Source: Gp6-AA40 sp035492455
Lineage (GTDB): Bacteria; Acidobacteriota; Vicinamibacteria; Vicinamibacterales; UBA2999
Assembly: GCA_035492455.1 (NCBI GenBank)
Contig: DATJJE010000026.1
Location: forward strand, 62,001-126,000
Length of the DNA stretch: 64,000 bases
Direction: 5' to 3'
Shown in pieces: positions 8,687 to 17,211 of this stretch. Both the position numbers and the translations under genes were made by a program. The notes beneath the pieces are model-generated. The model ran no database searches, was not told the origin of the DNA, and saw only the letters and a program-made list of their open reading frames with translations. How positions within the stretch are numbered: position 1 is the first letter of the stretch; each line of letters starts with the position of its first letter.

Positions 8687-9679
8687 ATGAACCGACACCT
8701 CCCCTCCGTTCTCCTGGCCCTGCTGTGCGTAGCCTCCGTCGCCAACGCCGACGAACTGCGATTGAAAAACGGCGACCGCATCACCGGTGCCGTGACGTCG
8801 CTTGCCGGGGGCACGCTGACGATCAAGACCCCAGGCGGCGAACTGAAGGTCGCCTGGTCCGACGTCGCGTCGCTCGCAATCGAGCAACCGATGCTCGTCA
8901 CCGTCGGCACCGCAGCTCCGGTCTCCGCCACCTTCGCGGCCGCCGATGCAACTGGTCACGTGACGCTCGTTCCCGGCGGCTCCATCGCGCTCACAGACAT
9001 CGTCGCGCTCAGCCGTCCGCAACCCGCGTGGGTCTTCATCGGCGGCGCGGGCGCGGGCATCGTGCAAACAGCGGGGAACACTCAGGTCAACAACCTGAGG
9101 CTGAGCGGCGACATGGTTGCGAGCGGTGCTGCCGACCGATATACCGCGGCGGTCATCGTGACGCACGCCAACGATCGCGGCGTCGAAACGGCGCGCAACT
9201 GGTCGGCGACGGGCAAGTACGATCGCTTCGTGACGAGCCGCCTGTTCATCAACGGCAACAGCAACTTCACTAACGATCGCTTCCGCGACATCGACTTGCG
9301 CACCGCGCTCGGCGCGGGCGTCGGCTATCAGGTACTCGACACGGCGCGGACGAAGCTCACGGCCGATGCGGGACTTGCATGGGTGAACGAAAACTTCAGA
9401 ACGATCAGCGATGACCACTACACGGCCGCGCACGAATCCGCCAGCTTGCAGATTCAGGCGTTGCCCGATCGCATTCAGCTATTCCATCTGCACGACGGCT
9501 ACTTCGGCGTGAGCGGCGACAACAAGATGTTCATGCGAACGCAGAACGGCGCGCGCCTCGGACTCGCAGCGGGGTTCGTGACGACGATCGAGGAAGACCT
9601 CGACTACGATCGCCGGCCGTCACCAGGTCGAAGACAGACGGACCGCACGTTTTCGCTGACGCTCGGCTATAGGTTCTGA
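8687..9679 (+). CDS. DUF481-type outer-membrane beta-barrel protein
   Basis: A 330-residue exported protein with a signal peptide (cleavage near VANA-DE). Residues 23-110 form a small beta domain with LKNGDRITGAV and a second GGSIALTDI segment, common ahead of DUF481 barrels. From about residue 118 on the sequence alternates polar and hydrophobic residues in long strands with acidic turns, and the chain ends in GYRF, an aromatic C-terminus typical of BAM-inserted barrels. DUF481 proteins (YdiY-like) are acid- or salt-linked outer-membrane proteins of unknown transport role. The gene starts 77 bases from tRNA-Gly on the opposite strand. Confidence 0.8.
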   Translation: MNRHLPSVLLALLCVASVANADELRLKNGDRITGAVTSLAGGTLTIKTPGGELKVAWSDVASLAIEQPMLVTVGTAAPVSATFAAADATGHVTLVPGGSIALTDIVALSRPQPAWVFIGGAGAGIVQTAGNTQVNNLRLSGDMVASGAADRYTAAVIVTHANDRGVETARNWSATGKYDRFVTSRLFINGNSNFTNDRFRDIDLRTALGAGVGYQVLDTARTKLTADAGLAWVNENFRTISDDHYTAAHESASLQIQALPDRIQLFHLHDGYFGVSGDNKMFMRTQNGARLGLAAGFVTTIEEDLDYDRRPSPGRRQTDRTFSLTLGYRF

Positions 9680-9726
9680 GGGAATTTTCGTATCGTTCAG
9701 CTTCAGACTGTCTCAATCATGCTAGC

Positions 9727-9763
9727 GTCAACCGACTCCCTCCGAGTCAGTCCGATGGTTGAC
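9727..9763 (+). promoter_or_regulatory. Nested dyad overlapping the start of the zinc-ribbon ORF
   Basis: GTCAACC (9727-9733) pairs with GGTTGAC (9757-9763), and inside it GACTC pairs with GAGTC around CCTCC. As RNA this would be a hairpin that includes the ATG at 9755. It could be a terminator-like structure after the DUF481 gene or could control translation of the small ORF. Confidence 0.35.
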
Positions 9764-9937
9764 GACAAACTCCCTCCATCGGCGTGTCCATGGTGCGCGT
9801 CGCTGAATACTGTCAGGACCGCCATGCTGGTGACGCGCGCCTTCTTCTTCTGTCTCTCCTGCGGCAAAGGATTCGAGAGACGTATCGAAGGCGAGCAGGC
9901 GCGCGCGGCACAGCCGCCGAAACTCGAAAGCACTTGA
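9755..9937 (+). CDS. Small zinc-ribbon protein (hypothetical)
   Basis: A 60-residue ORF (MVDDKLPPSACPWCASLN...). It has two CxxC knuckles, CPWC and CLSC, about 20 residues apart, the spacing of a zinc ribbon, followed by a Lys/Arg-rich helix and a polar tail. The frame opens at an ATG at 9719; the ATG at 9755 was preferred because the conserved-looking part begins there, but neither has a clear ribosome site. It converges with galT, with four bases between stops. The paired CxxC motifs make a real gene plausible; its partner (nucleic acid or protein) is unknown. Confidence 0.5.
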   Translation: MVDDKLPPSACPWCASLNTVRTAMLVTRAFFFCLSCGKGFERRIEGEQARAAQPPKLEST

Positions 9938-9941
9938 GTAC

Positions 9942-10943
9942 CTAGGCGCGCGCGTCGCGTAACACCTGTGCCGCTTCTTCTGGTGCGGTCGGGTTCAGAT
10001 AGAACCCTGTTGCCCACTCGAAGCCAGCAACCTTGGTCAGCTTCGGAATGATTTCCACGTGCCAGTGATAGAAGTCCGTCGCTGATTCGACGATCGGCGC
10101 GGTATGAATCAGCAGGTTGTACGGCGGACAGCCGAGCGCCCTGTTGATGCGCCGCAGGATGTCGCCGAGCATCCGCGCGAGCGACGCGTACTCATGCCGA
10201 GGTGAGTTCTCGAAGTGCGCCTCGTGCCGACGCGGCAGCAGCCACGTCTCGAACGGAAAGCGCGGCGCATACGGCGCCACGGCGACGATGTCGGCGTTTT
10301 CGGCGATGAGGCGGTGCCCGTCGCGCGTCTCCTGACGCAGGATGTCGCAGAAGACGCACCGCTCCTTCGCGTCGAAATGCGCCTTGGCGCCGTCCACCTC
10401 GTCGCGCACCTCGCGCGGGACGATCGGCAGCGCAATCAGCTGCGAATGCGAATGGTCGAGCGATGACCCCGCCGCGGCGCCGTGATTCTTGAAGACAATG
10501 ATGTAGCGGAACCGGCGATCCTGCCGCAGATCCTGTATCCGCTCGCGCGCCGCCCACAGCACCTGCTCTATGCCGTCGTCTGACATGTCGGCGAGCATGT
10601 CGAGATGACGCGGCGACTCGATGATCACCTCGTGCGCGCCGACGCCGTTCATCTTGTCGAAGATCCCCTCGCCCTGACGATCGAGCGTGCCCTCGACCCG
10701 CAGCACGGGAAACTGGTTCGGTACGACTCGCAGATTCCATCCCGGCTGATTCGGGCGGCTGCCGTTGTTGCGCACGGCAAGCAGCTCGGGCGGCGTCATC
10801 TCCTCGTGCCCTTCGCAGAACGGGCACGTCGGATCCGGCGCGATGTGCACCGACTCGAGACGGAAGTCGTTCGGACGTTTGCGGCGGTCGGTGGAAATGA
10901 TTACCCAGCGCCCGGTGACCGGATCTTTTCTGAGCTCAGACAC
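9942..10943 (-). CDS. galT: Galactose-1-phosphate uridylyltransferase
   Basis: A 333-residue GalT, which exchanges UMP between UDP-glucose and galactose-1-phosphate in the Leloir pathway. The N-terminus (LRKDPVTGRWVIIS) and the zinc site CPFCEG (Cys40, Cys43) are typical. The active-site segment is SLDHSHSQLIALP, with His164 and His166; the second HIT-like half ends with FYHWHVEIIPK. The HSHSQ form, rather than HPHGQ, is usual in the bacterial branch of this family. The 5' end overlaps yraN by 8 bases, so the two are translated from one message. No other galactose gene is near. Confidence 0.93.
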   Translation of the reverse strand: MSELRKDPVTGRWVIISTDRRKRPNDFRLESVHIAPDPTCPFCEGHEEMTPPELLAVRNNGSRPNQPGWNLRVVPNQFPVLRVEGTLDRQGEGIFDKMNGVGAHEVIIESPRHLDMLADMSDDGIEQVLWAARERIQDLRQDRRFRYIIVFKNHGAAAGSSLDHSHSQLIALPIVPREVRDEVDGAKAHFDAKERCVFCDILRQETRDGHRLIAENADIVAVAPYAPRFPFETWLLPRRHEAHFENSPRHEYASLARMLGDILRRINRALGCPPYNLLIHTAPIVESATDFYHWHVEIIPKLTKVAGFEWATGFYLNPTAPEEAAQVLRDARA

Positions 10944-11307
10944 TAGAGGGTGAATCGAAAGCGTTAGGGTACACGGTTACGCGCGGTCCTGCCGGATCGT
11001 AGTCGATCGCCACGACGTCGAACCGGCAGGGACATTCGTGCAGGCGATGACGCGAGAGATAGTCGACCGCCATGGCCGCAATGCGGCGCTGCTTCCATCC
11101 GGTCACGGCCGCGGCGGCGCCGCCGAAGTCGTCGCTCAGCCGCGCCTTCACCTCCACGAACACGATCGTCTTCCCTTGCCGCGCGATGATGTCGATTTCG
11201 CCGAATCGTGTGCGATAGCGCCGCTCGAGAATTGCGTACCCGCGGTGCCGTAACTCGTCGCACGCCAGGTTTTCGCCCGAAATTCCAAGAGCCTGTCGAT
11301 TATCCAC
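10936..11307 (-). CDS. yraN: UPF0102 / YraN-family endonuclease-like protein
   Basis: A 123-residue protein with the YraN signature: LGISGENLACDELRHRGY, RTRFGEIDIIARQG, and VFVEVKARLSDDFG. The E-ID-EVK arrangement is the metal-binding core of the restriction-endonuclease-like fold. Related proteins are thought to act in DNA processing, but the substrate is not established. It overlaps galT by 8 bases. Its start is preceded by GAATC and further upstream by a microrepeat element (11342-11405). Confidence 0.9.
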   Translation of the reverse strand: MDNRQALGISGENLACDELRHRGYAILERRYRTRFGEIDIIARQGKTIVFVEVKARLSDDFGGAAAAVTGWKQRRIAAMAVDYLSRHRLHECPCRFDVVAIDYDPAGPRVTVYPNAFDSPSSV

Positions 11308-11341
11308 GTCGCGGACTTAACAAGGTCCGCGCCAGATTCTT

Positions 11342-11405
11342 GACCCACGAAGGTCACGCAGGCCGCGACGACGAGAACGGACATTCACGTGACCTTCGTT
11401 GTCTT
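11342..11405 (-). repeat. Microrepeat element, AACCACGAAGG family
   Basis: The spacer between the aminotransferase and yraN contains CCCACGAAGGTCACG (11344-11358) and, inverted, CGTGACCTTCGTTGTCTTGG (11388 onward). The two arms are imperfect complements about 30 bases long. It belongs to the same family as the elements at 23541, 49302 and 54127. Confidence 0.65.
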
Positions 11406-11409
11406 GGCG

Positions 11410-12765
11410 TCATCGTGGCATTACCGTCAGCGCCTCGTCGAGGATACCCAGCGCAATGTCCGCTTCCTGCTTCGTCAGCACCAGCGGCGGCGACAGACGG
11501 ATGGCGTTGCGGCCGGCGCCGAGCACGAGCAGTCCGCGCTTGAAGCACGCCTGTACCAGGGCATCGCGCTCGGTCGTCGCGCGCTCCCTGCTCTTCCGAT
11601 CGCGCACCAGCTCGACTCCGACCATCAACCCGCGGCCGCGCACGTCGCCGATCAACGGATGCTTGTCCATCAGCGCGCGCGCGCCCTCGATCAGATACGA
11701 GCCGACCACCTCCGCATTCTTCACGAGACCGTCGCGGAGCAGCTTGAGCGTCGCCAGCGCCGCTGCGCACGAAACGGGATTGCCGCCGAACGTGCTCGCA
11801 TGCGATCCCGGCGGCCACGCCCCCATCAGCGTGGACGGCGCCGTCGTCACGCCGAGCGGCAGCCCCGACGCGATGCCTTTCGCCATCGTGATGATGTCCG
11901 GGGCCACGCCCGCATGCTCGATGGCAAACATTTTTCCGGTGCGTCCCATGCCGGCCTGCACTTCGTCGACGATCAACTGAATGCCGTGCTGGGTGGCGAT
12001 GGCGCGTAGGCGCTCCAGAAAGCTGTCCGGCGGGACGATGTAGCCACCCTCGCCCTGGATAGGCTCGACGACAATCGCGGCAACTTCGTCGGGTGAAACG
12101 AGGTGCACGAACAGCTGCCCCTCGATGAACTCGATGCACCGATCGACCGTGGCGTCCGGCGAAAGACCTGATCGATATGTGTCCGGATACGGTGCGTGGT
12201 AGACACCCGGCGCGAACGGACCGAAGCCCTGACGCTGCCGCACCTTGCTCGCGGTAAGCGACAAGGAACCCATCGAGCGGCCATGAAACGCACCAAAGAA
12301 GGCAATGACGTTGAAACGTCCGGTCGCGAACTTGGCGAGCTTCACCGCCGCTTCATTGGCTTCGGTGCCGGAGTTGCTGAAGAAGGATCGATGCGGCCCC
12401 GCCATCGGGACGATGTCAGCCACCTCTTCGCCGAGCCGCGCCTGCAGCTCGTAGTAGAAATCGGTCCCGGACATGTGCAGGAACTTCTGCGCCTGGTCGG
12501 TGATGGCGCGCACGACGTCGGGATGCGAGTGGCCGGTTGACGCGACGGCGATGCCCGCCGTGCAGTCCAGGAAAACGTTGCCATCAACGTCCTCGACAAC
12601 AGCACCGCTCCCCTTCGCAATCACGAACGGATAGTCGCGCGTGTAGGATGTGGACACTCGTGCGCGGTCACGCGCGATGACCTCACGCGCTTTCGGACCC
12701 GGCAAATCGGTTCGCAGGTCCGGGACCTTCGATTCGCGCCGCTCGCTCACGTCGGGCTGTCTCAC
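11410..12765 (-). CDS. Class III pyridoxal-phosphate aminotransferase (GabT/ArgD-like)
   Basis: A 451-residue PLP enzyme of the acetylornithine/4-aminobutyrate aminotransferase family. Visible motifs: SGTEANEAAVKLAK for phosphate binding, FHGRS, LIVDEVQAGMGRTG with the PLP-ring Asp267, and MAKGIASGLPLG with the Schiff-base Lys296; HASTFGGNP follows. The length and the N-terminal extension (PGPKAREVIARD) resemble 4-aminobutyrate or omega-amino acid aminotransferases more than ArgD, so no symbol is given. It overlaps cysS by 4 bases and probably shares its transcript. Confidence 0.88.
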   Translation of the reverse strand: MRQPDVSERRESKVPDLRTDLPGPKAREVIARDRARVSTSYTRDYPFVIAKGSGAVVEDVDGNVFLDCTAGIAVASTGHSHPDVVRAITDQAQKFLHMSGTDFYYELQARLGEEVADIVPMAGPHRSFFSNSGTEANEAAVKLAKFATGRFNVIAFFGAFHGRSMGSLSLTASKVRQRQGFGPFAPGVYHAPYPDTYRSGLSPDATVDRCIEFIEGQLFVHLVSPDEVAAIVVEPIQGEGGYIVPPDSFLERLRAIATQHGIQLIVDEVQAGMGRTGKMFAIEHAGVAPDIITMAKGIASGLPLGVTTAPSTLMGAWPPGSHASTFGGNPVSCAAALATLKLLRDGLVKNAEVVGSYLIEGARALMDKHPLIGDVRGRGLMVGVELVRDRKSRERATTERDALVQACFKRGLLVLGAGRNAIRLSPPLVLTKQEADIALGILDEALTVMPR

Positions 12766-14177
12766 TTTCGCTTCCAGCGTGTGCCTGCCGGGTTGTCCTC
12801 GAGCAGGATGCCGCGCTCCGCGAGTGCATTCCGTATGCCGTCTGCCGCCGTGAAGTCGCGTCGTTGCCGCGCGGCCTTCCGCTCTTCGATCAGCCGCTCA
12901 ATCTCCTCCACCGGCACCGGCGGCTGCGCATCCTCCGTGTGGCGCAGCGTCACGACGCCGAGCACGCAATCGAACTCGTCGATGGTGCGCCGAGCGGCAT
13001 CCGCATCCTGCCGTCCGACGGCTTTGGCGTCAATCGCCGCATTCAGGTCTCGAATGAGGTCGAAGAGGGCTGCCAGACCTGCGGCCGTATTCAAATCGTC
13101 GAGCAAGGCCTGGCGAAACGCGGTGCGTGCCTTGTCGATGGCGGCCGGCACCGCTGGCGAACTCTGGTCACCCGTGACCGCAGCCAGTCGCGCCAGGAAG
13201 TCCGCGATCCGGCGCAGCGATTCTTCTGCTTGCTCCATCCCCGCCCACGTAAAGTTCAACTGCTTGCGGTAATGCGATGAGAGCAGCAAGTAGCGCAGCG
13301 CGGATGCGCGATGACCGCGCGCAATCACGTCCGGTAGCGTGTAGACGTTGCCGAGCGACTTCGACATCTTCTCGTTCTCGACGAACAGATGTTCGATGTG
13401 TACCCAGAAGCGCGAAAACTGTTTTCGCGTCGCACCCTCGCTCTGCGCGATTTCATTCTCGTGATGCGGGAACATCAGGTCGATGCCGCCGGCGTGAATG
13501 TCGATTGGCGGCTCGCCGAGCAGTCGCAGCGCCATCGCAGAGCACTCGAGGTGCCAGCCAGGACGGCCCGGCCCCGCGCCGACGTCCCACGTCGGCTCGC
13601 CCGGGCGGCTCGCCTTCCACAGCACGAAATCGCGCGCATCCTCTTTCGAGTATTCATCGACGTCCACGCTGACGCCGGACTTCATACCCTCGTGATCGAG
13701 CCGCGCGAGTTTGCCGTAGTCGGGCAGCGTCGAGATCTTGAAGTACGTGGATCCGTCGCGCGTGTAGGTGTGACCGTGGCGTCCAAGCGCCGCGATAAGC
13801 TCCCCCATGGCGCGCAGGTTGGCGTCGTCGGTCGCGCGCGGCATTTCCTCAGGCGCTTCGATGCCGAGCTGCTCCATATCCTCACGGAAGGCACGGATCC
13901 ACGGCGCTGTGTACTCGGTCAGCTCCACGCCGGCCGCCTGTGCGCCCGCAATTGTCTTGTCGTCCACATCGGTGAGGTTGATCGCCTCGCGCATCGTGTA
14001 GCCGGCGAGGTGCTTGAGCACCCGGCGCAGCACATCGACGCAAACGAAGTAGCGGAAGTTTCCGATGTGTGCGCGCGCGTAGACCGTCGGACCGCATGCG
14101 TACATGCGTACGACGTTGTCCTGTGAGGGAGCGAATTCCTCTTCGCGGCGCGTCAGGGTGTTGTACAGGCGGAGCAT
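12762..14177 (-). CDS. cysS: Cysteinyl-tRNA synthetase
   Basis: A 471-residue class I synthetase that charges tRNA-Cys. It has the zinc-site YACGPTVY at residues 27-34, the HIGH-type motif HIGN, the second zinc region WHLECSAMA, HHENEIAQSEG, and the KMSKS loop as EKMSKSLGN. The C-terminal anticodon-binding part ends in a basic tail, with a length normal for the family. It forms a 4-base overlap with the downstream aminotransferase and follows ribF by 3 bases. A tRNA-Cys gene lies 4 kb away. Confidence 0.97.
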   Translation of the reverse strand: MLRLYNTLTRREEEFAPSQDNVVRMYACGPTVYARAHIGNFRYFVCVDVLRRVLKHLAGYTMREAINLTDVDDKTIAGAQAAGVELTEYTAPWIRAFREDMEQLGIEAPEEMPRATDDANLRAMGELIAALGRHGHTYTRDGSTYFKISTLPDYGKLARLDHEGMKSGVSVDVDEYSKEDARDFVLWKASRPGEPTWDVGAGPGRPGWHLECSAMALRLLGEPPIDIHAGGIDLMFPHHENEIAQSEGATRKQFSRFWVHIEHLFVENEKMSKSLGNVYTLPDVIARGHRASALRYLLLSSHYRKQLNFTWAGMEQAEESLRRIADFLARLAAVTGDQSSPAVPAAIDKARTAFRQALLDDLNTAAGLAALFDLIRDLNAAIDAKAVGRQDADAARRTIDEFDCVLGVVTLRHTEDAQPPVPVEEIERLIEERKAARQRRDFTAADGIRNALAERGILLEDNPAGTRWKRK

Positions 14178-14180
14178 GCG

Positions 14181-15119
14181 TCAGACGGAGAGCTGGGCGA
14201 AGAGCCGCTCGGCGCGGCGGCGATCGGCCTCGATCTGCTCGCGTAGTGCGTCGACGTCCGCAAATTTGCGTTCGTCGCGCAGCCGCTGCACGAACCCGAG
14301 CCTCACCTGCCGTCCGTAGAGATCGCCTTCGTATCCCAGGATGTATGCCTCAATCATCGTCTTCGTTGTATCGCCAAAGGTCGGCCGCACGCCGACGTTC
14401 GTGATGCTCGGGTGAATGATGCCGTCGATGGTCGTCATCGTGGCATAGACGCCGTTGGGCGGCAGCAGCTCATTTTCCGTTTCGAGGTTTGCCGTTGGAA
14501 AGCCGAGACCGCGACCGCGGTGGGCGCCGGGCACGACGCGGCCGTCGATGTAGTACTGATGCCCCAGCAACGCCCCCGCTTCGTCCATCCGGCCTTCCGC
14601 GACAAGCCTTCGCACGCGCGTGCTGCTGACGACGAACTCTTTGTAGCGGACCGGATCGATCTTGTCCGCGCGGAAGCCGTAGCGCTGCCCCAACGTCCGC
14701 AGTGTCGAAAAATTACCGCTGCGGTCGTGCCCGAACAGAAAGTTCGCGCCTACCCACACTTCGGACACGTGCAGCCAGTCGGCGAGCACGGTGCGGACGA
14801 ACGTCTCGGGATCCCACTGCGACAGTTCGCGTGTGAATCGGACGACCGCCACCGCGACAATGCCCGCGCGGCCGAGCGCTTCGATGCGCTGCTGCTCGGT
14901 CATCAGCAGTGGCGCCGCTTTGTCCGGCCGGACGACGCGCGAGGGATGCGGATCGAACGTCATCGCCATGGGCGTACCGCCATGCTCGCCGGCGCCGCGC
15001 CGCACGCGCTCGATGATCTTGAGATGTCCGCGGTGAAGACCGTCGAAGTTGCCGAGCGCGAGGACGGGATGGACGAGCCACGCCGGAGGCGTGTCGTCGG
15101 GAAAGTGAAGGACTTCCAC
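14181..15119 (-). CDS. ribF: Bifunctional riboflavin kinase / FAD synthetase
   Basis: A 312-residue RibF that makes FMN and FAD from riboflavin. The N-terminal FAD synthetase half has LGNFDGLHRGHLKII (HxGH nucleotidyl-transferase motif) and VVGANFLFG-like sequence (WVGANFLFGHDRSG). The C-terminal riboflavin kinase half has GRGLGFPTANLE, NGVYA, TNVGVRPTF and the terminal ALREQIEADRRRA. The gene starts 2 bases after the metallo-hydrolase stop, in one same-strand run with cysS. Several flavoproteins are encoded in this window, but RibF is a housekeeping gene. Confidence 0.95.
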   Translation of the reverse strand: MEVLHFPDDTPPAWLVHPVLALGNFDGLHRGHLKIIERVRRGAGEHGGTPMAMTFDPHPSRVVRPDKAAPLLMTEQQRIEALGRAGIVAVAVVRFTRELSQWDPETFVRTVLADWLHVSEVWVGANFLFGHDRSGNFSTLRTLGQRYGFRADKIDPVRYKEFVVSSTRVRRLVAEGRMDEAGALLGHQYYIDGRVVPGAHRGRGLGFPTANLETENELLPPNGVYATMTTIDGIIHPSITNVGVRPTFGDTTKTMIEAYILGYEGDLYGRQVRLGFVQRLRDERKFADVDALREQIEADRRRAERLFAQLSV

Positions 15120-15121
15120 GC

Positions 15122-15940
15122 CTACGCGATTTCCACCTCGATGTCGAACACGAGGCCATCATATGCCAGCTCCACGCCTTCGGGCAGCCGCGCGTTGGTC
15201 TTGGCGTGTGGCAGGTCGTGCGTCATATGCGTGAAGTAGGTCTGCTGCGGCGCCACCTGCTGCGCAATCGCTACCGCCTCGCCGAGCGTGAAGTGCGTGT
15301 CGTGCGGCTCGTCGCGCAGCGCGTCGAGCACCAGTATGTCCACACCCTCGATGAGGCCGAGCGATACGTCAGGGATGTTGTTGCAGTCGGTGAGATACGC
15401 GAAGTTGCCGAGACGGAAGCCGAGAATCGGCAGCTTCCCATGCCAGAGAGGAACCGGAACGATCTTGACCCCGCGGACGAAGAAGGTGCTCCTCACCGCG
15501 TTCTCGCTGATCTGCGGCACGCCGCCACCCGGTTGAAGCGGTCCCTCGAAGATGTACGAAAACTGCCGGCGAATCTGCGTCCAGGTCTCCTCGTTGGCGT
15601 AACACGGAATCGCGCCGCCCTGCAGCCGGTTGAAGCTCCTCAGATCGTCGAGCCCGAGGATGTGGTCCGCGTGCGCGTGGGTGAAGAGAACCGCATCGAC
15701 ATGGGTAATGTCATGCGCCAGCACCTGCTGACGCAGATCCGTCGCGGTATCCACCAGGATCTGGGCGCGTTCGGGGACGTCGATATAGATCGACGGACGC
15801 AGCCTTCGGTCTCGTACGTCGGTTGACCGACAGGTGGCGCAGTGGCAGCCGATCATCGGCACGCCGTGCGACGTGCCGGTACCGAGCATCGTGACACGCG
15901 CGGGTATTGGCGCTTTCACGACGCTGGGGCCCGGCCGCAT
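15122..15940 (-). CDS. MBL-fold phosphodiesterase, PhnP-like
   Basis: A 272-residue cytoplasmic metallo-beta-lactamase-fold protein. It begins with LGTGTSHGVPMIGCHCATC (two cysteines near residues 32-35), then the zinc motif THAHADHILGLDDLR, WHGKLPILGFRLG and DCNNIP, and ends with THMTHDLPH. This set matches PhnP / phosphoribosyl 1,2-cyclic phosphate phosphodiesterases and the broader lipoate-synthase-neighbouring MBL group. No phn genes are near, so a role in phosphonate use is not supported. It lies between DUF1844 and ribF. Confidence 0.85.
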   Translation of the reverse strand: MRPGPSVVKAPIPARVTMLGTGTSHGVPMIGCHCATCRSTDVRDRRLRPSIYIDVPERAQILVDTATDLRQQVLAHDITHVDAVLFTHAHADHILGLDDLRSFNRLQGGAIPCYANEETWTQIRRQFSYIFEGPLQPGGGVPQISENAVRSTFFVRGVKIVPVPLWHGKLPILGFRLGNFAYLTDCNNIPDVSLGLIEGVDILVLDALRDEPHDTHFTLGEAVAIAQQVAPQQTYFTHMTHDLPHAKTNARLPEGVELAYDGLVFDIEVEIA

Positions 15941-15957
15941 TCGCTCGTGTGGCTCCG

Positions 15958-16263
15958 TTACGGAGTAATGATCCGCGATTGCGGCTTGTTCGCCTCGACG
16001 AACCGCAGCCGCAGTTCGTAGAGAATCTGCTCCAGCAGTTGTCGCTCTTCCGCGGTGAGATTGCCGCGCGTCTTCGCTTCCAGCAGCGCGAGGATGTCAA
16101 TCATCTGCTGCGCCGCGGGCAGGTTCGTTTCAGAGCGCTCGCCGCTCACCGGATCGGGAATGTCGCCAAAGTGCACGGCGGCCGTGTGCGCGAGCGAGAG
16201 AACAAACGCTGCGAAGCTGATGCCTTCGGCGTGCTGCTGGTCGGCGTGATCCTGATCGGCCAT
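15958..16263 (-). CDS. DUF1844 domain protein
   Basis: A 101-residue protein with the DUF1844 pattern: FAAFVLSLAHTAAVHFG, DIPDP, NLPAAQQMIDILALLEAKTRGNL, then a helix with ERQLLEQILYELR. It is predicted to be all helical and cytoplasmic. The function is unknown. It is the first gene of the run toward galT, 17 bases before the MBL phosphodiesterase, and is divergent from mazG with a 30-base gap. Confidence 0.9.
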   Translation of the reverse strand: MADQDHADQQHAEGISFAAFVLSLAHTAAVHFGDIPDPVSGERSETNLPAAQQMIDILALLEAKTRGNLTAEERQLLEQILYELRLRFVEANKPQSRIITP

Positions 16264-16293
16264 AGCAAAAGTCGAATGCTAGCATACGGGCAA

Positions 16294-17160
16294 ATGCCAA
16301 CTCCCGACGCTTCGCGGCCGATTCCCAACTACCCCGCACCCAGCGAAACCGCAGGGCAAAAGTTCGAAGCTCTGCTCGACATCATGCGAACGCTGCGGGC
16401 GCCGGGCGGGTGCCCGTGGGACCGCGAACAGACGCTCGCCTCGCTTCGTCCGTTCGTGCTCGAAGAAACGTATGAGGTGCTCGAGGCCATTGACGCGGGT
16501 GACATGACGGATCTTCGGGAGGAGCTTGGCGATTACCTCTACGAAGCGGTGTTTCTGGCGCAGATCGGCGAAGAGTCCCGCGAGTTTTCGATTGGCGATG
16601 CCATCGACGCCATTCGCGAAAAGCTCATTCGCAGGCATCCGCATGTATTCGCCAGGCAGGCCGATGACGAAGGGATCACGTCGGGCCAGGTCATCGAGCG
16701 GTGGGAGACGATGAAAGCGCGCGAGCGCGAAGCGAAAGGCGAAACCCGAGCGCGCGAAAAGACGACGTTGAGCGGAGTGCCGAAGACGCTGCCGTCCCTG
16801 CTGCGCGCCTACGAGATCAGTTCGCGTGCCGCGGCGGTTGGTTTCGACTGGGCGAAAGCCGGGGACGTGCTCGACAAGATCGAGGAAGAGGTTGCCGAAG
16901 TGCGGCACGAGGTCGAAGCGGGCGCTACCGGTCACCTGTCGCGCGCGGAAGAGGAAATGGGTGACCTGCTGTTTGCTATCACTAACCTCTCGCGCAAGCT
17001 CGGCATCGAGCCTGAGGCGGCGTTGAGACGCGCCAACGAGAAGTTCACGAAACGATTCGACGCCATGGAGCGCGCGTTCACCGCGTGCGGCAGACGGATA
17101 ACCGACGCGACGCTGAATGAGATGGAGGAGGAGTGGCAGAGGGTCAAAGCATCTTGGTGA
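16294..17160 (+). CDS. mazG: Nucleoside triphosphate pyrophosphohydrolase
   Basis: A 288-residue MazG with two MazG domains, which hydrolyses NTPs to NMP and pyrophosphate and helps to clear aberrant nucleotides. The ATG at 16294 was chosen because it begins just before the conserved FEALLDIMRTLRAPGGCPWDREQT motif; the frame is open far upstream but overlaps DUF1844 there. The metal-binding EETYEVLEAID and EELGDYLYE are in the first domain, and EEEVAEVRHEV and EEEMGDLLFAI in the second. The 30-base gap to divergent DUF1844 must hold both promoters. Confidence 0.95.
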   Translation: MPTPDASRPIPNYPAPSETAGQKFEALLDIMRTLRAPGGCPWDREQTLASLRPFVLEETYEVLEAIDAGDMTDLREELGDYLYEAVFLAQIGEESREFSIGDAIDAIREKLIRRHPHVFARQADDEGITSGQVIERWETMKAREREAKGETRAREKTTLSGVPKTLPSLLRAYEISSRAAAVGFDWAKAGDVLDKIEEEVAEVRHEVEAGATGHLSRAEEEMGDLLFAITNLSRKLGIEPEAALRRANEKFTKRFDAMERAFTACGRRITDATLNEMEEEWQRVKASW

Positions 17161-17211
17161 GTCCTTTCATCAGCAGTGGACCCGGCCGTTGATTGCGGAC
17201 GCCTTCGTGGT

